DNA of 64,000 bases, taken from NCBI GenBank assembly GCA_005656395.1, contig SRSI01000044.1, positions 682,001 through 746,000 of the forward strand. Reading direction: 5' to 3'. A program made the translations under genes and the position numbers. This DNA is from Strongyloides papillosus (Eukaryota; Nematoda; Chromadorea; Rhabditida; Strongyloididae). Under the pieces are notes generated by a model. The model did no database searches. It had not been told where the DNA came from and saw only the letters and a program-made list of their open reading frames with translations. Positions within the stretch are counted from its first letter, which is position 1, and every line of letters begins with the position of its first letter. This document shows positions 1-11,232 of the stretch, piece after piece.

Positions 1-203
1 CTTCATGAATATGATAAATTTTTACTAAAATTATTCATGATCAAAGAATATTTTAAAATATTTTATTTAAAAAAAATTAAGAAAATGTTTAATTTTAAAT
101 GTTTTTATACAATTATTAAAAGCTTTTTTTCTGTATCTATATTCAATTTTAACAGCTATAAAAATTTTTGATATCTAGAATTGTTACATTTGCTTTTTAT
201 AAA

Positions 204-434
204 ATGAAAATTTTGTATATTATTTTCACCTTTGCTGTTCTTAATGTTAACGTTTTTTGTGGCAAACTACTTGTTAAGGTAATACCAGTACAATTTGAAC
301 ATTGTAATTGGAAAATGTGCAATAACATATGCTCTTCTCACGGTTTAAGTGGAAAATGTCACCTTTATGAAAATGTGTTGGTTTTTATTAAACTTAGTGA
401 ATGCCAATGTTATGAAATTCTCATGAAAAATTAA
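204..434 (+). CDS. Small secreted six-cysteine peptide (family 1, copy 1)
   Basis: A 76-residue protein read from the ATG at 204, which is followed by a typical signal peptide (MKILYIIFTFAVLNVNVFC). The mature part has six cysteines spaced C-x4-C-x3-C-x8-C-x14-C-x-C. The same spacing, with only the fourth gap varying, occurs in the copies at 6752 and 9066, so they form one family. C-x3-C followed by C-x-C is the cysteine order of the CS-alpha-beta fold of defensins and related peptides; the long fourth gap is atypical, so the fold is inference. A frame extending upstream to 168 has no ATG and would bury the signal peptide. The function is unknown; a secreted effector or host-defence role is possible. 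The closest relative in the window is the pseudogene at 36784. Confidence 0.7.
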   Translation: MKILYIIFTFAVLNVNVFCGKLLVKVIPVQFEHCNWKMCNNICSSHGLSGKCHLYENVLVFIKLSECQCYEILMKN

Positions 435-987
435 GTTAACATTTTTACTGTGATTACAATGTTCTGTAGAAAGGGAAGGAAATATTTTGTTAAACTATTT
501 ATCAATGTTAAATAAATTAATAACTTTAAAAATAGTGAAAATATAATGAAATTTAAACAGTGCTGTCTACAACAATGTCACAAAAAATAGTTATATAAGG
601 TATTTATTCTTCCCATACTATATGATAGTATATTTATTCAATTGTATCATCTTCATTTATCAATAAAGACTTTATATTTATAAAAGTTATGATTCTTATG
701 TTAAAGAACATCAACCATTAAGTAAAACTTATAAATTATGGAATTTTAATACGAACATATCCTTTTTTCATCAAACTTCAATAGTCTTTATTTTTTTCAA
801 GCATTATATATTCATGAAAACATTAATTTTTTTTTAGTATAAATAATGATTTTTGTGAGTAATGTCATATTATGATTTGTGCTATTTAAATTTTTTAATT
901 AAAAATTATTTTTAAATTTATCAATTTCTAAATGCTGATATATCATATTAAAATAGGAAATTATATAAAAATATATTTAAAAGTAAC
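435..987. other. AT-rich spacer, no gene seen
   Basis: No ORF, RNA gene or recognisable repeat was found between the first small secreted gene and the inverted-repeat element that begins at 988. Confidence 0.5.
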
Positions 988-1610
988 ATGCATCGACGGG
1001 TAAATTTACCCGGCAAAGAAAAAAAATTGGAATTTTTTTTTTCAACCCGGCATAAGTTAATTTTTTTGATGGGTTGACTTTTTTATTTTTTCACACGAAT
1101 TACAGGGAAACTTTTATAGAGAATTGAATTATTTATACCATAATGTTTTTTGTCCTAGATTTTAGTAACCACTAAAGCTAAAAGAGTAGGTTAGTACTTT
1201 ATAAATGATTAAATATCATTAATGTATTTGGAATAACTAGCTGTGAAAAATTTTGCATGTGAAGCTATAAGTTTATCTTTTAAACGTTAAATTCATTTTT
1301 TAAAAGAAGATTATTATCTAGACCATGACTATTAAACAACCAATTACATTCTGAAACTCTTGTATCACGAAATATTTTCTAATTATACTTAAATTCTTTT
1401 GTATTATTGTAAAACAAACTCATTTAAATTATTTGTTGAAAAATTACATACATTTAAGTTTTTTTATATTATTTTAACATAAATTCTATTAAATAATTTG
1501 TTAAAAAAGTACATATAGTTAAGTTTAGTTAGCAATAAATATTTCAGGAAAAACATTTTTTTTTTGGCCCAGCACCCGACCCGGCACTAAAATTTTTCAT
1601 TTTGATGCAT
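988..1610. mobile_element. Possible short inverted-repeat element (MITE-like)
   Basis: The block is bounded by ATGCATC at 988-994 and its reverse complement GATGCAT at 1604-1610. Both ends carry unusually GC-rich motifs for this genome: GGGTAAATTTACCCGGC near 996-1013 and CCCGACCCGGCAC near 1574-1586. There is no ORF inside. This is consistent with a small non-autonomous DNA element, but the terminal repeats are short and imperfect. Confidence 0.4.
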
Positions 1611-1611
1611 T

Positions 1612-3174
1612 CTATTTAAAAGTTACAGTAATATATTTTATACTTTTAAATCTATTTAAGCCAATCAATAATAAAAAATTATTAGCAGGGTAAAATGCTC
1701 TTGTCTGTAGTTCAATAAATATGATTATTTTAAGCATAAATTTAAAATCAACTTGATCATATAATTCTTTGTATTCAGCATGAAGTAGTAGTAACCCATC
1801 AATTGGTTTACCATCTTTAAACTTTGCCATAATTTTGTTTACAAATTCACCTATTTTTTGAGAATACTTTTCAGTAACCTTTGGATCACTTAAGTCCATA
1901 ATTTCATGGCATGGATTATTATTACACTCTTTTATTGATTTTTTACTCATTTGAAATCAATTGTGATCCACTACTAAGTAATGTAAATGTATATTCTCCT
2001 TTTGATTCAAACAAATTAAGAGGAACTGAATTTACTACATTATTAAGTACTTTTAATGGAAAATCTGGCTCAGCTGTAGCTGGTCTTCCAAGACCAATAC
2101 TGTCTGTAGAACCATAATTAATACTTGAAACCATTCCTTCAACTGTTCTGAAACCTCCGGTTATGTAGATTTTAGCATAATTAACATTTTCCTTTATAGA
2201 TTTAGAAAAAAATTCAAAATATTCTTCTCTTGTTGAATCTGGTGGACTTTCCATAACCCTTTTTTATATGTACCGCCACTTAACTCAATAAAATCAAAAC
2301 CAATTTCATCCAATTTTTTGCAATATGTACTGCTTCTTTAGTTTTTAAACCATTATTTTGAAATTCAACTGAATTTTATTTAATTCCAATTACAAAACCT
2401 TTACCAATTGGAATTCTTCATCTAATTTCACTATAAGTTTCAACAACAACTCTCATTTTATTATCGATGCTACCACCATATTCGTCGACTCTATTGTTAG
2501 TGTTATTTGATAAAAACTGAGCTAGCAAATAACCATGAGCAGAATGAAGTTCAATACCATCGAAACCACATTTGTAACAATATTCTGCAGCATAGCCAAA
2601 CCTTTTAATGATATCTCTTTCAATTTCATCTTTGGTTAATGATAGTGGTTTTCCAAAATTCATCCATGGTTTTGGACAACTTGTTAGTTGAATAACACTA
2701 CATGAATATGGAGTTTCATTAACTGACAATTGTGTTTGCCTTCCCGCATGTTATAACTGAGCAATCATTAAAGCGCCACCACTTTTACCCGCCTTCGTTA
2801 ATTTTTTAAACATCTCTCTTTTTTTTCAGTGTCAAGATGTTCCCCAATAGTCATATTACCAGGAGACTCCAAATGATTTTCATTAACATGAATATTCCCA
2901 GTTAAAATCACTCAAAAACGACAATTTCCGCATTTTTGATATACATTAACAAACTTGTCATTAGGTATTCCCGTATCAATATCATTAGGAGACCATTTTG
3001 CTAATTTTTCCGTTATTGCGGCCTTAAAAACTGAATTAAAATAAATTTATGACGGAAAATAATTACATTTAAAATCTGTTTTTAACAATTTTTTTTAGAT
3101 GTAGGGAAAATCAATGATTCACCTAAAATGGCTGATGATACAATTTTTTTTGACGCAATTCTTTGAAGTACCAT
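1612..3174 (-). pseudogene. NADH:flavin oxidoreductase / Old Yellow Enzyme family pseudogene
   Basis: Minus-strand fragments in several frames together cover an OYE-type (Oxidored_FMN) enzyme. The N-terminal part starts near 3174 (MVLQRIASKKIVSS). A middle stretch around 2740-2990 includes NMTIGEHLD and then AGRQTQL. The segment 2418-2729 contains GFDGIELHSAHGYLLAQFLS and DEYGGSIDN, hallmarks of the FMN/substrate-binding barrel. The C-terminal parts lie at 1943-2254 and 1612-1950. Frame changes near 1945, 2270-2410 and 2800, and in-frame stops near 2760, 2910 and 3080, break the reading frame. A short intron-like GT-AG stretch lies near 3030-3065. An intact member would reduce alpha,beta-unsaturated carbonyls with NAD(P)H and FMN. 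This copy cannot encode a full enzyme unless several sequence errors are assumed. Confidence 0.85.
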
Positions 3175-3420
3175 ACTATATTAGTAAAATAATCCTATTA
3201 ATCAAAATAAAGATCAATAAAATACAGTTTTGTTCTGATAAGGAGATAGTACACTAAACTAAGGTTATCTATCGTTATTAAGAAACATGTAAAAACATTT
3301 TTTTTATAAAAATAATGTTCTAAAATAGAAATGATTTTGCAAAATGTCACATTATTAAATCGTAAATAATATTTTAATGAAGAATAAACGTTATACTCGT
3401 AATCAGGATAAAAATACAAA

Positions 3421-4114
3421 TTAATCCTTTCAGCCCTAAACTTGAATTGAATGTAACAGCATAAATTCTAATTAAAATATTACTTTTTAAAAACGAATAT
3501 AGTAAAAAAAGATGGCGAAACTGAATGAAATATTTAAAATTGTAGTAAAATAAAATCTATCTATTGAATAATAGCATCAAAGTTAGCATAGTTATATACA
3601 TTTAGTAAGTAAAAAAAAAAGTTAATTCTGTTGTAAGAGTTGGACCTTTTACCTATATCTGATAATAATCGTGGGAAACTCTAAAGTATTTCTATTGTTT
3701 CTGGTAGACTTTTGCAATCATCAACTTTATGAAACATATATAATAAAAAAAATTTTTTCATTTCAACCATTTATTTAAAATTTACTATTCCTTATAAAAA
3801 TATCTAAAAAAAAATATCGCAAGAGTCGAATACTTATCAATATAAAATTTAAAAAAGTTATTATAATACTGTTTTTTTATTGTTTAACTATATGCATATA
3901 TTTTAAAAATTTGACATTTTAAATTCTTTACTAAATTAGTCATTTTACCTCTACTTTCAATAACTACTGTATTTTAATATTAAGTGGCGCCATATTCAAT
4001 TTAATGTAGGAGTTTTTCGCCAACACTGCTCTATCAAATGAGTATAAAATCATTTCATTATCTTTAAAATTGACAAAGTTATGTTTCTTATAAGTTTGGG
4101 GCTGAAAGAGTTAA
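3421..4114. mobile_element. TTAA-flanked inverted-repeat element (piggyBac-like MITE)
   Basis: The block starts TTAA then TCCTTTCAGCCCTAAACTT (3425-3443). It ends with the inverted partner AAGTTTGGGGCTGAAAGAG followed by TTAA (4111-4114). TTAA target duplications with termini rich in CTTTCAGCCC are typical of piggyBac-type transposons. No transposase ORF is present in the 0.7 kb interior, so this would be a non-autonomous copy. Confidence 0.6.
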
Positions 4115-4551
4115 GTGATTTCAAAAATGTTCAAAGAAATTTTACTATATTTAATAAGTATAAAAAATATATAAAGTCTTTATTAACAACAAGTGACATA
4201 CAGTTAATAAAGATATTATTAAAGTATTATATGCTTGACTGAATTATTTCACATTAAAAATTGTTTTTATAGTTTTAAAATGTTTGCCTAAATATTTATT
4301 TCATTTCAATGTCTACTTTTTAATTATGTGTATTGAGTTTCTTTTTGTTTTATTATTTTTCTCGGTCATCGAGATGCTATTCTGTTGGAAATAGTAAAAA
4401 ATGTTTTTTTTTTAGAAATTTTTTATGTTCTCCAAATAAAATTTTTTACTTAAATTACATTTAAAAATTATTTTACAACATTTCTTTTTAAAATGATCAA
4501 TTTCGACAAAATAATATTGTAGTACATGGATACTTAGAAACCTATTAGATA

Positions 4552-5355
4552 AGTTTTAGTTGATACATCATAGAGTCTAAGGCAATAATTTATTAATAGT
4601 TGAAAATGTGTAATAATAAAATGAAGAGAAATACAAAAAAAATGAAAAACAATTCTGTTTATTTGTAATATATAAAAAAAACTCATATTTAATGAAATAA
4701 TTGTTAGAATCACGTGAATTTGTAAATATTATTTCATGAAATTTTCCCTCAAGTAGCTAAACATAATTTAGAAATTATAGTGTTAAAGCCTTGAGAAAGT
4801 AATAAAGTTATTTAAATAATTTGTTTTCACTATACTAATTTTTTCAGCTGAAAATATTCATATCACAAAAGATAGCCTTCAGAATTACAAAAATTTCATT
4901 TATTAATAATTATGGAGTTTCATAGTAGAATTCATCAACATATATTTATGTGTAATACAAAATTCTTGATACATGATTCAAAAATAATATATATCTTTAA
5001 AATGATAATATCTCAAGAAGAAGCCATTGGAACCTTCCATATATAATTGCGGCAGATAGTTAATAGTGTTTTACATTAAGACACCAACAACATTATATGT
5101 GTATATAATGCAAAAAGTGCTTCATATCTCACGAATCTTTAAGCGATCATTTGTGAATTTAGTTTCTCTCAATAGAGCATAAAAACCACATCAGAATCAC
5201 TCGTTTATTTCATTAAATATGAGTTTTTTTTTATATGTATTACAAATAAACAAAATTGTTTTTCATTATTTTATGTATTTTTTTCATTTTAATATTACAC
5301 ATTTGCAACTATTAATAAGTTATTGTCTTAGACTCTATGATGTATAAACTAAAAC
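4552..5355. mobile_element. Foldback element with about 150-nt terminal inverted repeats
   Basis: The left arm at about 4552-4715 (starting AGTTTTAGTTGATACATCAT) reappears as its reverse complement at about 5192-5355 (ending AAACTAAAACT). The arms are imperfect but collinear over about 150 nt, and share the segments ATAGAGTCTAAG, GAAAAACAATT and ACTCATATTTAATGAAATAA. The loop of about 480 nt holds no ORF. Confidence 0.7.
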
Positions 5356-5908
5356 TATTTTAAAAAATTGCAAGCATTTCTATAGAGGATGCGGTCAATT
5401 TTTTAAACAGTTATTATGAAATAATTAAATTATGTTTAATTTTTTATATTAGTTTTTAAACGTTTGGATTAAATCTCTTGGATTTATAAGGAATTCTAAT
5501 ATTATCCTATTAAATATAGATAGTGTAGTTCTATTTTTGGAAGATTTAAAAAATAAGCAAAAAAAGTATTTATTTTTGATGTTTATAAAAATCAAAATTG
5601 ATTCAAAATTATAAAAGAGCGATTTAGCTACCAATTTTCAAATAAGATATAATACATCATTTAGCTTTATTTAAATTCAAACGTTTTTATTCAAAAAAGA
5701 TTCCTAATTGTCACGATTTAAATATGATTAAAATTTTTACAGACATTTTATTTTAAACAACATTAAATTCATAATTTCGAATTCAACATAATTCATATTA
5801 TCATATCATTATACAGTTTTCAATTGTGTTTTATAATTATATATTCTTTTTTAAGGACAATAAAAAATTTTACAGTGTCTAGAACTTATTAGCATTTATT
5901 TTGAAGAA
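5356..5908. other. AT-rich spacer with upstream block of family 1
   Basis: No gene was found. The last 120 nt or so (about 5780-5905) resemble the sequence before other family 1 copies (for example about 8120-8240 and 11095-11230), including a shared run around TTCAATTNTG...TAATTATATATTC. It is probably a conserved promoter block carried along by duplication. Confidence 0.45.
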
Positions 5909-6175
5909 ATGAGAACTGTTTATATTATCTTTTTCTTTGATTTTTTTAAAACTTGTGAATCATATGAAACAACGCTCAGTCATATAACTAATAAGTGTGA
6001 TCAAGAGGTATGCAAATATAAGTGCAAGAAAGAAATTTAACTCGGCCATTATAAACTTAATAAACAGAAACGCAATTTTGGGTATCACTATTCAAATTTG
6101 AGAGGTGAATGTAGAAGTATTATTGATAAATTAACTAAAATGTCTAAGAAAGGCGTAGTTTCTGATAAAGTTTAA
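5909..6175 (+). pseudogene. Family 1 secreted-peptide pseudogene
   Basis: The frame is open from the ATG at 5909 to a TAA at 6173-6175 (89 codons) except for one internal TAA just after the C-x4-C-x3-C helix motif. It opens with a hydrophobic leader like the intact copies and keeps the first three cysteines of the family. The fourth and last cysteine positions appear to be Tyr and Ser. The single stop plus lost cysteines point to recent decay. Confidence 0.65.
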
Positions 6176-6751
6176 TTTTTGTTTTTTCAAAAAATTTACT
6201 CAATCGGTTTAAAGTTTATTATAGAAAAAAAATTTTAGTTGTTCAATATATTGGTTACGATTATATGGAAATATAGTTAAAGCTTAAAAGTATTTATTTT
6301 TTTATAATTTAATTTTTTTTTATATCTTATATAATTATTCCTTTTGAAAATAATTTATTCAAAAAAATAATTGTATTGAGTTGAAAAACATACTATTATG
6401 ATAAGTTAAAATTATTTAAATAAAAACACGTTTAAAAGAAATAACCAACTCTTTTCAATTTTCTTTTTATATATAATTATGCTTCATCAAATGATTTATA
6501 AGTTTTTTTTCGTTACAAACTTATTTGTATAATACAGAATATGATAAAACCAATCCGTTAGTTTGATTCTTCCCTAATCAGAAGAATTTTTTAATATTTT
6601 ATGCATAAAAATATGGAGAATTTAAAATTATAATTAACCATTTTTATATTATTTTATAATTTTAATTCTTTTTTTCTAATTATATTGTCAATTTTAAAAC
6701 ACTTAAGAAAGTTTACAATGTCTCAAAACCATTGTCGTCATTTTTTAAGAA

Positions 6752-6979
6752 ATGAAAATCACTTACACTATTTTTTTCCTTGCTATTCTAAGTGGAACTG
6801 GATTTGGTTCTATGCATCTTGAATATCTTTTCAGAAAATACTGTGATGAAACTAACTGTGAATTACATTGCAAAAAAGAGAGTAAAATTGGAGAATGTAA
6901 ACCAGTTGATAAAGATATTAAAAAAATGGACGGTCGCGATCGTGTTATGAGTGAATGTATTTGCAAACTTTCTCATTGA
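6752..6979 (+). CDS. Small secreted six-cysteine peptide (family 1, copy 2)
   Basis: A 75-residue protein with a clear signal peptide (MKITYTIFFLAILSGTGFG) and a mature region of about 56 residues rich in Lys, Glu and Asp. The six cysteines follow C-x4-C-x3-C-x8-C-x19-C-x-C, the spacing of copies 1 and 3 with a longer fourth gap. Gly-Glu-Cys at the fourth cysteine and Ser-Glu-Cys-x-Cys at the end are shared family signatures. There is no intron. It lies on the same strand as the other members with 2-3 kb spacing. The CS-alpha-beta-like fold is inferred from spacing alone; the function is unknown. Confidence 0.75.
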   Translation: MKITYTIFFLAILSGTGFGSMHLEYLFRKYCDETNCELHCKKESKIGECKPVDKDIKKMDGRDRVMSECICKLSH

Positions 6980-7425
6980 TCCGATAGAGAAGTTTACTGA
7001 TATAAATAGTACATAGAAGTAAAAAAAGAACAGATATTTATTTAAAGTTGAAATACTGTTAATTTGAAAAAAATGAAAAATATAAATTATTACTTATAAA
7101 ATAATCATTTACCATTATTTGAAATTACTTCTATAGTATAAAATTATTTGCTTTTAATAATATTTCTTTGTAATTTCTTCATTCTTTTCTTTTTATTTAT
7201 AATTAAAGAAAATTCCATATATAATAAAATGAATCATTTAATTCTTCTTGATATGAGTGCTTCTAAATTTAAAGAATAGCTTAAGTATCACAATTCAAAA
7301 AGAATCAGATTTTTTAAAACATTTCAATAAACAATAAAAAATTTTTATTTTATTTTTATTCAATTTTTCAATATTATTATACAATTTTTAATGACTTTTT
7401 TTATATTATGTATTTTATTATTAAG

Positions 7426-7435
7426 TATATAAAAA
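7426..7435 (+). promoter_or_regulatory. TATA-like box
   Basis: TATATAAAAA lies about 45 nt before the start codon of the decayed copy at 7477. It matches TATAAAAA at 9017-9024, which sits at a similar distance from the intact copy at 9066. Confidence 0.4.
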
Positions 7436-7476
7436 CCTGTAAAAGTTTTAAAAATATTACCACCATTTTTTAGAAA

Positions 7477-7725
7477 ATGAAATCTATTTATAGCATTTTC
7501 AACATTGCTTATCTTAGTATTAGTTCTTTTTGGCAAAATAACATTGGTAATATCCCTAAAAAGTACTGTAATTAAAAAGGCTGTAAAAAATATGTAATCA
7601 ATAAATAAAGTTTGAAACTTTGTATTGATGCTGACAGAATAAAGGCAATTTCCGTGCACTTAACTAGAATGCTTTTGTCAAAATTTTGTAGGCAGAATAA
7701 AATTGGTCATATATGGGCACAATAA
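7477..7725 (+). pseudogene. Family 1 secreted-peptide pseudogene
   Basis: Begins MKSIYSIFNIAYLSIS, like the intact leaders. One frame runs to 7725 but has TAA stops soon after the first cysteine and again 11 codons later. The first two cysteines keep the C-x4-C spacing; the third is lost. It is clearly homologous but cannot encode the peptide. Confidence 0.55.
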
Positions 7726-8244
7726 TGGATGGAAAAGAGAAACCGAATGAAATTTTTTTCTAAATATTTGATTAATTAAACCGAAATGCAATCAAAAAAT
7801 AAATAAACTGATTTAAACATTATTAATGACGAATTTTTAATTAGTATATGTTGGATTACATTAATAATCTTAACCATTTTACTTTTTGTGATAATTCATA
7901 GTGTTTTATGTAATATTTTCAATATTTAAAAAAAACCATTTAAACGTTACCTTTTAAAATAGAATTTTATTATTTTAAAATATTGTAAATATACAATAAG
8001 AATTTTTTTATTATTCGTATTTAATTTTATTTAAAAAAATAAAATTTTTATATAAAATCACTTATAATAAAAACATTTATAAATATTTTTTTTATTATTA
8101 GATTCAAAATTTCGAAGTCAACATCATTAATATTATCATATCATTATATAATTTTCAATTATGCTTTTCTAATTATATATTCATTTTTAAGAACAATAAA
8201 AAATTTTCCAATATTAAAGAATTATCGATATTTCTTTTCAAAAA

Positions 8245-8481
8245 ATTAAAACTATTTATATTACTTTTTTTAACACTTGTGATTGTTATGGGATCTTCAT
8301 CACCTCTTTTATTTGTAGTAAAAAAATGTGAAGATGGATACATGAAAGAATATAAGCTCGGGATTTGTAAAATGCGTCGAAAAAAGGAAAATTTGATATT
8401 ACAATTATTATGATAGGTGTATATGTAAAGTAATTTTAGATAAATTAAACGTTTTAATGGTATAGCATCTGATAAAGTTTA
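8245..8481 (+). pseudogene. Decayed family 1 copy
   Basis: The 120 nt upstream resemble those of other members. The expected start codon reads ATT, the leader switches frame, and the coding similarity is patchy. The end (TCTGATAAAGTTTAA, 8467-8481) matches the end of the 5909 copy almost exactly, which fixes its family membership. Confidence 0.5.
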
Positions 8482-9016
8482 AATTTTTGTTTGCTTCAAA
8501 AAGTTTGCTGACAATTTTGAAATTTATTGCAGAAAAAGTAAAAAGAAATTTTTTTCTGTTAAAAGTATTTTTTTCTACTATATGGAAATAATCTTGAAAT
8601 TTAAAAATATTCTTTTTTTTGATAATTTATTTTTTTTATATTTCATACAACTGTTCCTTCTAAAAATAAATCACTTTAAAAAATATTGTATTGAATTAAA
8701 ATGTACCAATGTCACAATTTAAAATTATTTAAATGAAAACATTTTTAAAAGAAATAATCAATTCTCTTTTTATATACATTATAGATGGCTATGCTTCATC
8801 AAATGATTTAGACAAAATTTTATTCGTTACAAACTTATTTGTATAATACAGAATTTGATAAAAGAATCTGTTAATTTGATTTTTCGTTAATCAAAAGATT
8901 TTCTAATATTTTATGTTAAATAGAATGATGAAAATTAACTTTAATATTGTTTATCAATGAATATCATTATACAATTTTTAATAAGCTCTTCTAATTATAT
9001 ATTCAATCTATAAACA

Positions 9017-9024
9017 TATAAAAA
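9017..9024 (+). promoter_or_regulatory. TATA-like box of the 9066 gene
   Basis: TATAAAAA lies about 45 nt before the ATG at 9066, with the same placement as at 7426-7435. Confidence 0.4.
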
Positions 9025-9065
9025 TCTACAAATTTATCAAAAATATTATCAACATTTTTTGAAAA

Positions 9066-9320
9066 ATGAAAATTATTTATAGTATTCTTATCATTGGTGT
9101 TCTCAGTGCTACTGGCCTTTGTCACTTACTCAGTGAAATGCTTCTTAGATACGACTGTGTTAAAAAGAATTGCGAAGAGAAGTGCAAGAAAGACAATAAA
9201 GAAGGACGTTGTTACAATGTTGACAAAAAAGTTGATAAACTTCATATTCTTAGCGAATGTAGATGTGAAACACCTAAAGAGAAAATGGTGTTGACATACA
9301 TAAATAATGTTATTGTATAG
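9066..9320 (+). CDS. Small secreted six-cysteine peptide (family 1, copy 3)
   Basis: An 84-residue protein. The signal peptide is MKIIYSILIIGVLSATGLC, followed by a Lys/Glu-rich mature region with cysteines spaced C-x4-C-x3-C-x8-C-x15-C-x-C and the family Ser-Glu-Cys-x-Cys ending. About 15 residues follow the last cysteine, more than in copy 2, with a hydrophobic end. There is no intron. The overlapping frames at 9094 and 9126 are shadows. Function unknown; secreted, possibly CS-alpha-beta-like. Confidence 0.75.
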   Translation: MKIIYSILIIGVLSATGLCHLLSEMLLRYDCVKKNCEEKCKKDNKEGRCYNVDKKVDKLHILSECRCETPKEKMVLTYINNVIV

Positions 9321-10977
9321 AAGGAGACGGATGAATCTTTGTTCAAGTAATTCGAAATATAATAAAAGAAGTAAATAAATTGAAGTCAACACAATTATCG
9401 ATAGAGCATTTATTTGTCATCAATTGCAAATTAACTTTAAAATTTATATACTTTTTATAATACTTCATTTGCTAATTCTTTCAGTATATTTTTTCAAATA
9501 AAAGTTATTAAAAACATATTTTTAAATATAAAAAGTATTTCGATTACAGTTCTTCTTATCTATAAAAAAAGAAACAAGAAAAAAAATTTTGTCTCTCTCA
9601 TAACTTTCTTAAATTCAACCGATTTTTATGAGTAAATTGCCAAAAGATGTATTTTTTTAAACATAGAAGGAAAATGTGTCTTAAATTTCTTGAACCATAA
9701 ATGGTCAGGTCATCATTAAAAACACCTTTTTTAAGACCTTTTTTACATAGTTTTGTTATTCCATTAACTCTCCTAGAAGTTAACGAAATAAAGTGTTATA
9801 TTTCTCATTCGAAGGTATAGTTCCTGAATAGTGCAAAGACGTAGCAATATTAGGATTGATAAATAATTAACCTAGTCAAAAGTCAGTGAATGGTGATCTT
9901 TTTTAAAGACGTAAAAAGCTATTACATAATGAAAACTTGAAAAAATTTAGAAGGCATGTAATTTTTTTATGTAGATTTAAGTGCAACTTAAAAAATAAAA
10001 ATAATGTGAAGTTTATAGCTTATCATTAAATTGATTTATACTAATTTTAGTGAAAATTTTTTCACATTTTTTTCTTTTTTTACACAAAAATCAGTTATGT
10101 TTTCAGCAAACCTTTTTTAAATTTGATTAATTTTTATGTTTAAAAAGTCAATAAATGTATTTTCTTCTAATTTGAGGGAGAAAATAGCTTCAAAACCTCT
10201 TAACCAAAACTGGAAAAGTTATCTTTTAAAAACACATTTTTTTAACACCTTTTTGTATTGGTTGTTCCAGAAATATTTCTTTTTAAAGTCAATAAAATTT
10301 TTTGCTTAATGACTCATTTAGAATGCATGAGTATGAAATGAGAAGAAAATTTAATATTAAAGGGATTAATAAAAAATTAGTCAATTTATGGACCAAAAAG
10401 TGACGACTACTTTTTTAAAAAAAATTAAAAATTTTTATTGCTATAACTTCATGAAAAGTTATTTAAAGTAAATAAAACTAAATTTAATACACATATTAAA
10501 AGTCTGACTTAAAATATGAAACTTAAACGATGTTTGCAGCTTAAAAACAAGGGAAGTTATTTTAGGTATTTATTCTTATGCTATTTCTCATTTATACATA
10601 TGTAAAATCAAGGTAAATATGTAGAAATGGATGAATGATACTAAATTAATTATACCAATTTTAAACATATAACGGAAATTTACTTAAATAGTTACTTGGA
10701 ATGATTCAAATGTTTATTTTTATTCATCTTTTGAATATGAGTAAAATTCTTCTCGCTAAATGAATTTTTTATTTAACTAAACAGTTACAGTAAATTTATA
10801 CGATATAAAATAGCTCTCACACTCAGAAATATTTCATATATTATTATTTTATAACAATACATTTTTGGTTATTTTACTTTTTCATAAATATGTAATTAAA
10901 TAAAACAATTTTTTTATATAAATATTTTAATTAATAATTTAATATAAAAGTACTTTTATAAAAAATAAGATCTGTGG
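9321..10977. other. Intergenic; two diverged similar stretches
   Basis: No gene was found. Stretches around 9590-9790 and 10070-10280 share a loose pattern (T-rich run, ATTTTTATG, AAAACAC(A/C)TTTTTTAA, then CTTTTT) and may be old copies of one repeat. The similarity is too weak to set limits. Confidence 0.3.
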
Positions 10978-11013
10978 ACCAGTCGTGACCTGCGGAAAAC
11001 AGGTCTATGACTG
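10978..11013. repeat. GC-rich hairpin
   Basis: CAGTC-x-TGACCTG, loop CGGAAAA, then CAGGTC and TGACTG form a stem of about 11 pairs. This stands out in a very AT-rich region. It could be the tip of an old transposon or a structured RNA; nothing else was recognised. Confidence 0.35.
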
Positions 11014-11232
11014 AATTATAAATTAAATCAAATAATTTTTTTTGTTTGAATTCTTCATAATCAAAAATATTTAAAGCTAAGTTATGTTAGATTCAAAATT
11101 TAGAATTCAACATCATTATATTATTGTATCATTATACAAATTTCAATTTTACTTTTATAATTATATATTAATTTTTAAGGACTACAAAAAATGTTTCAGT
11201 GTTTTAAAATTATTCTTATTATTTCTCAAAGA

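Noticed and set aside
9094..9392. Two further frames (9094-9294 plus, 9126-9392 minus) over the small secreted gene
   Set aside because: They overlap the 9066 gene, which has a signal peptide and the family cysteine spacing; the others are shadows.
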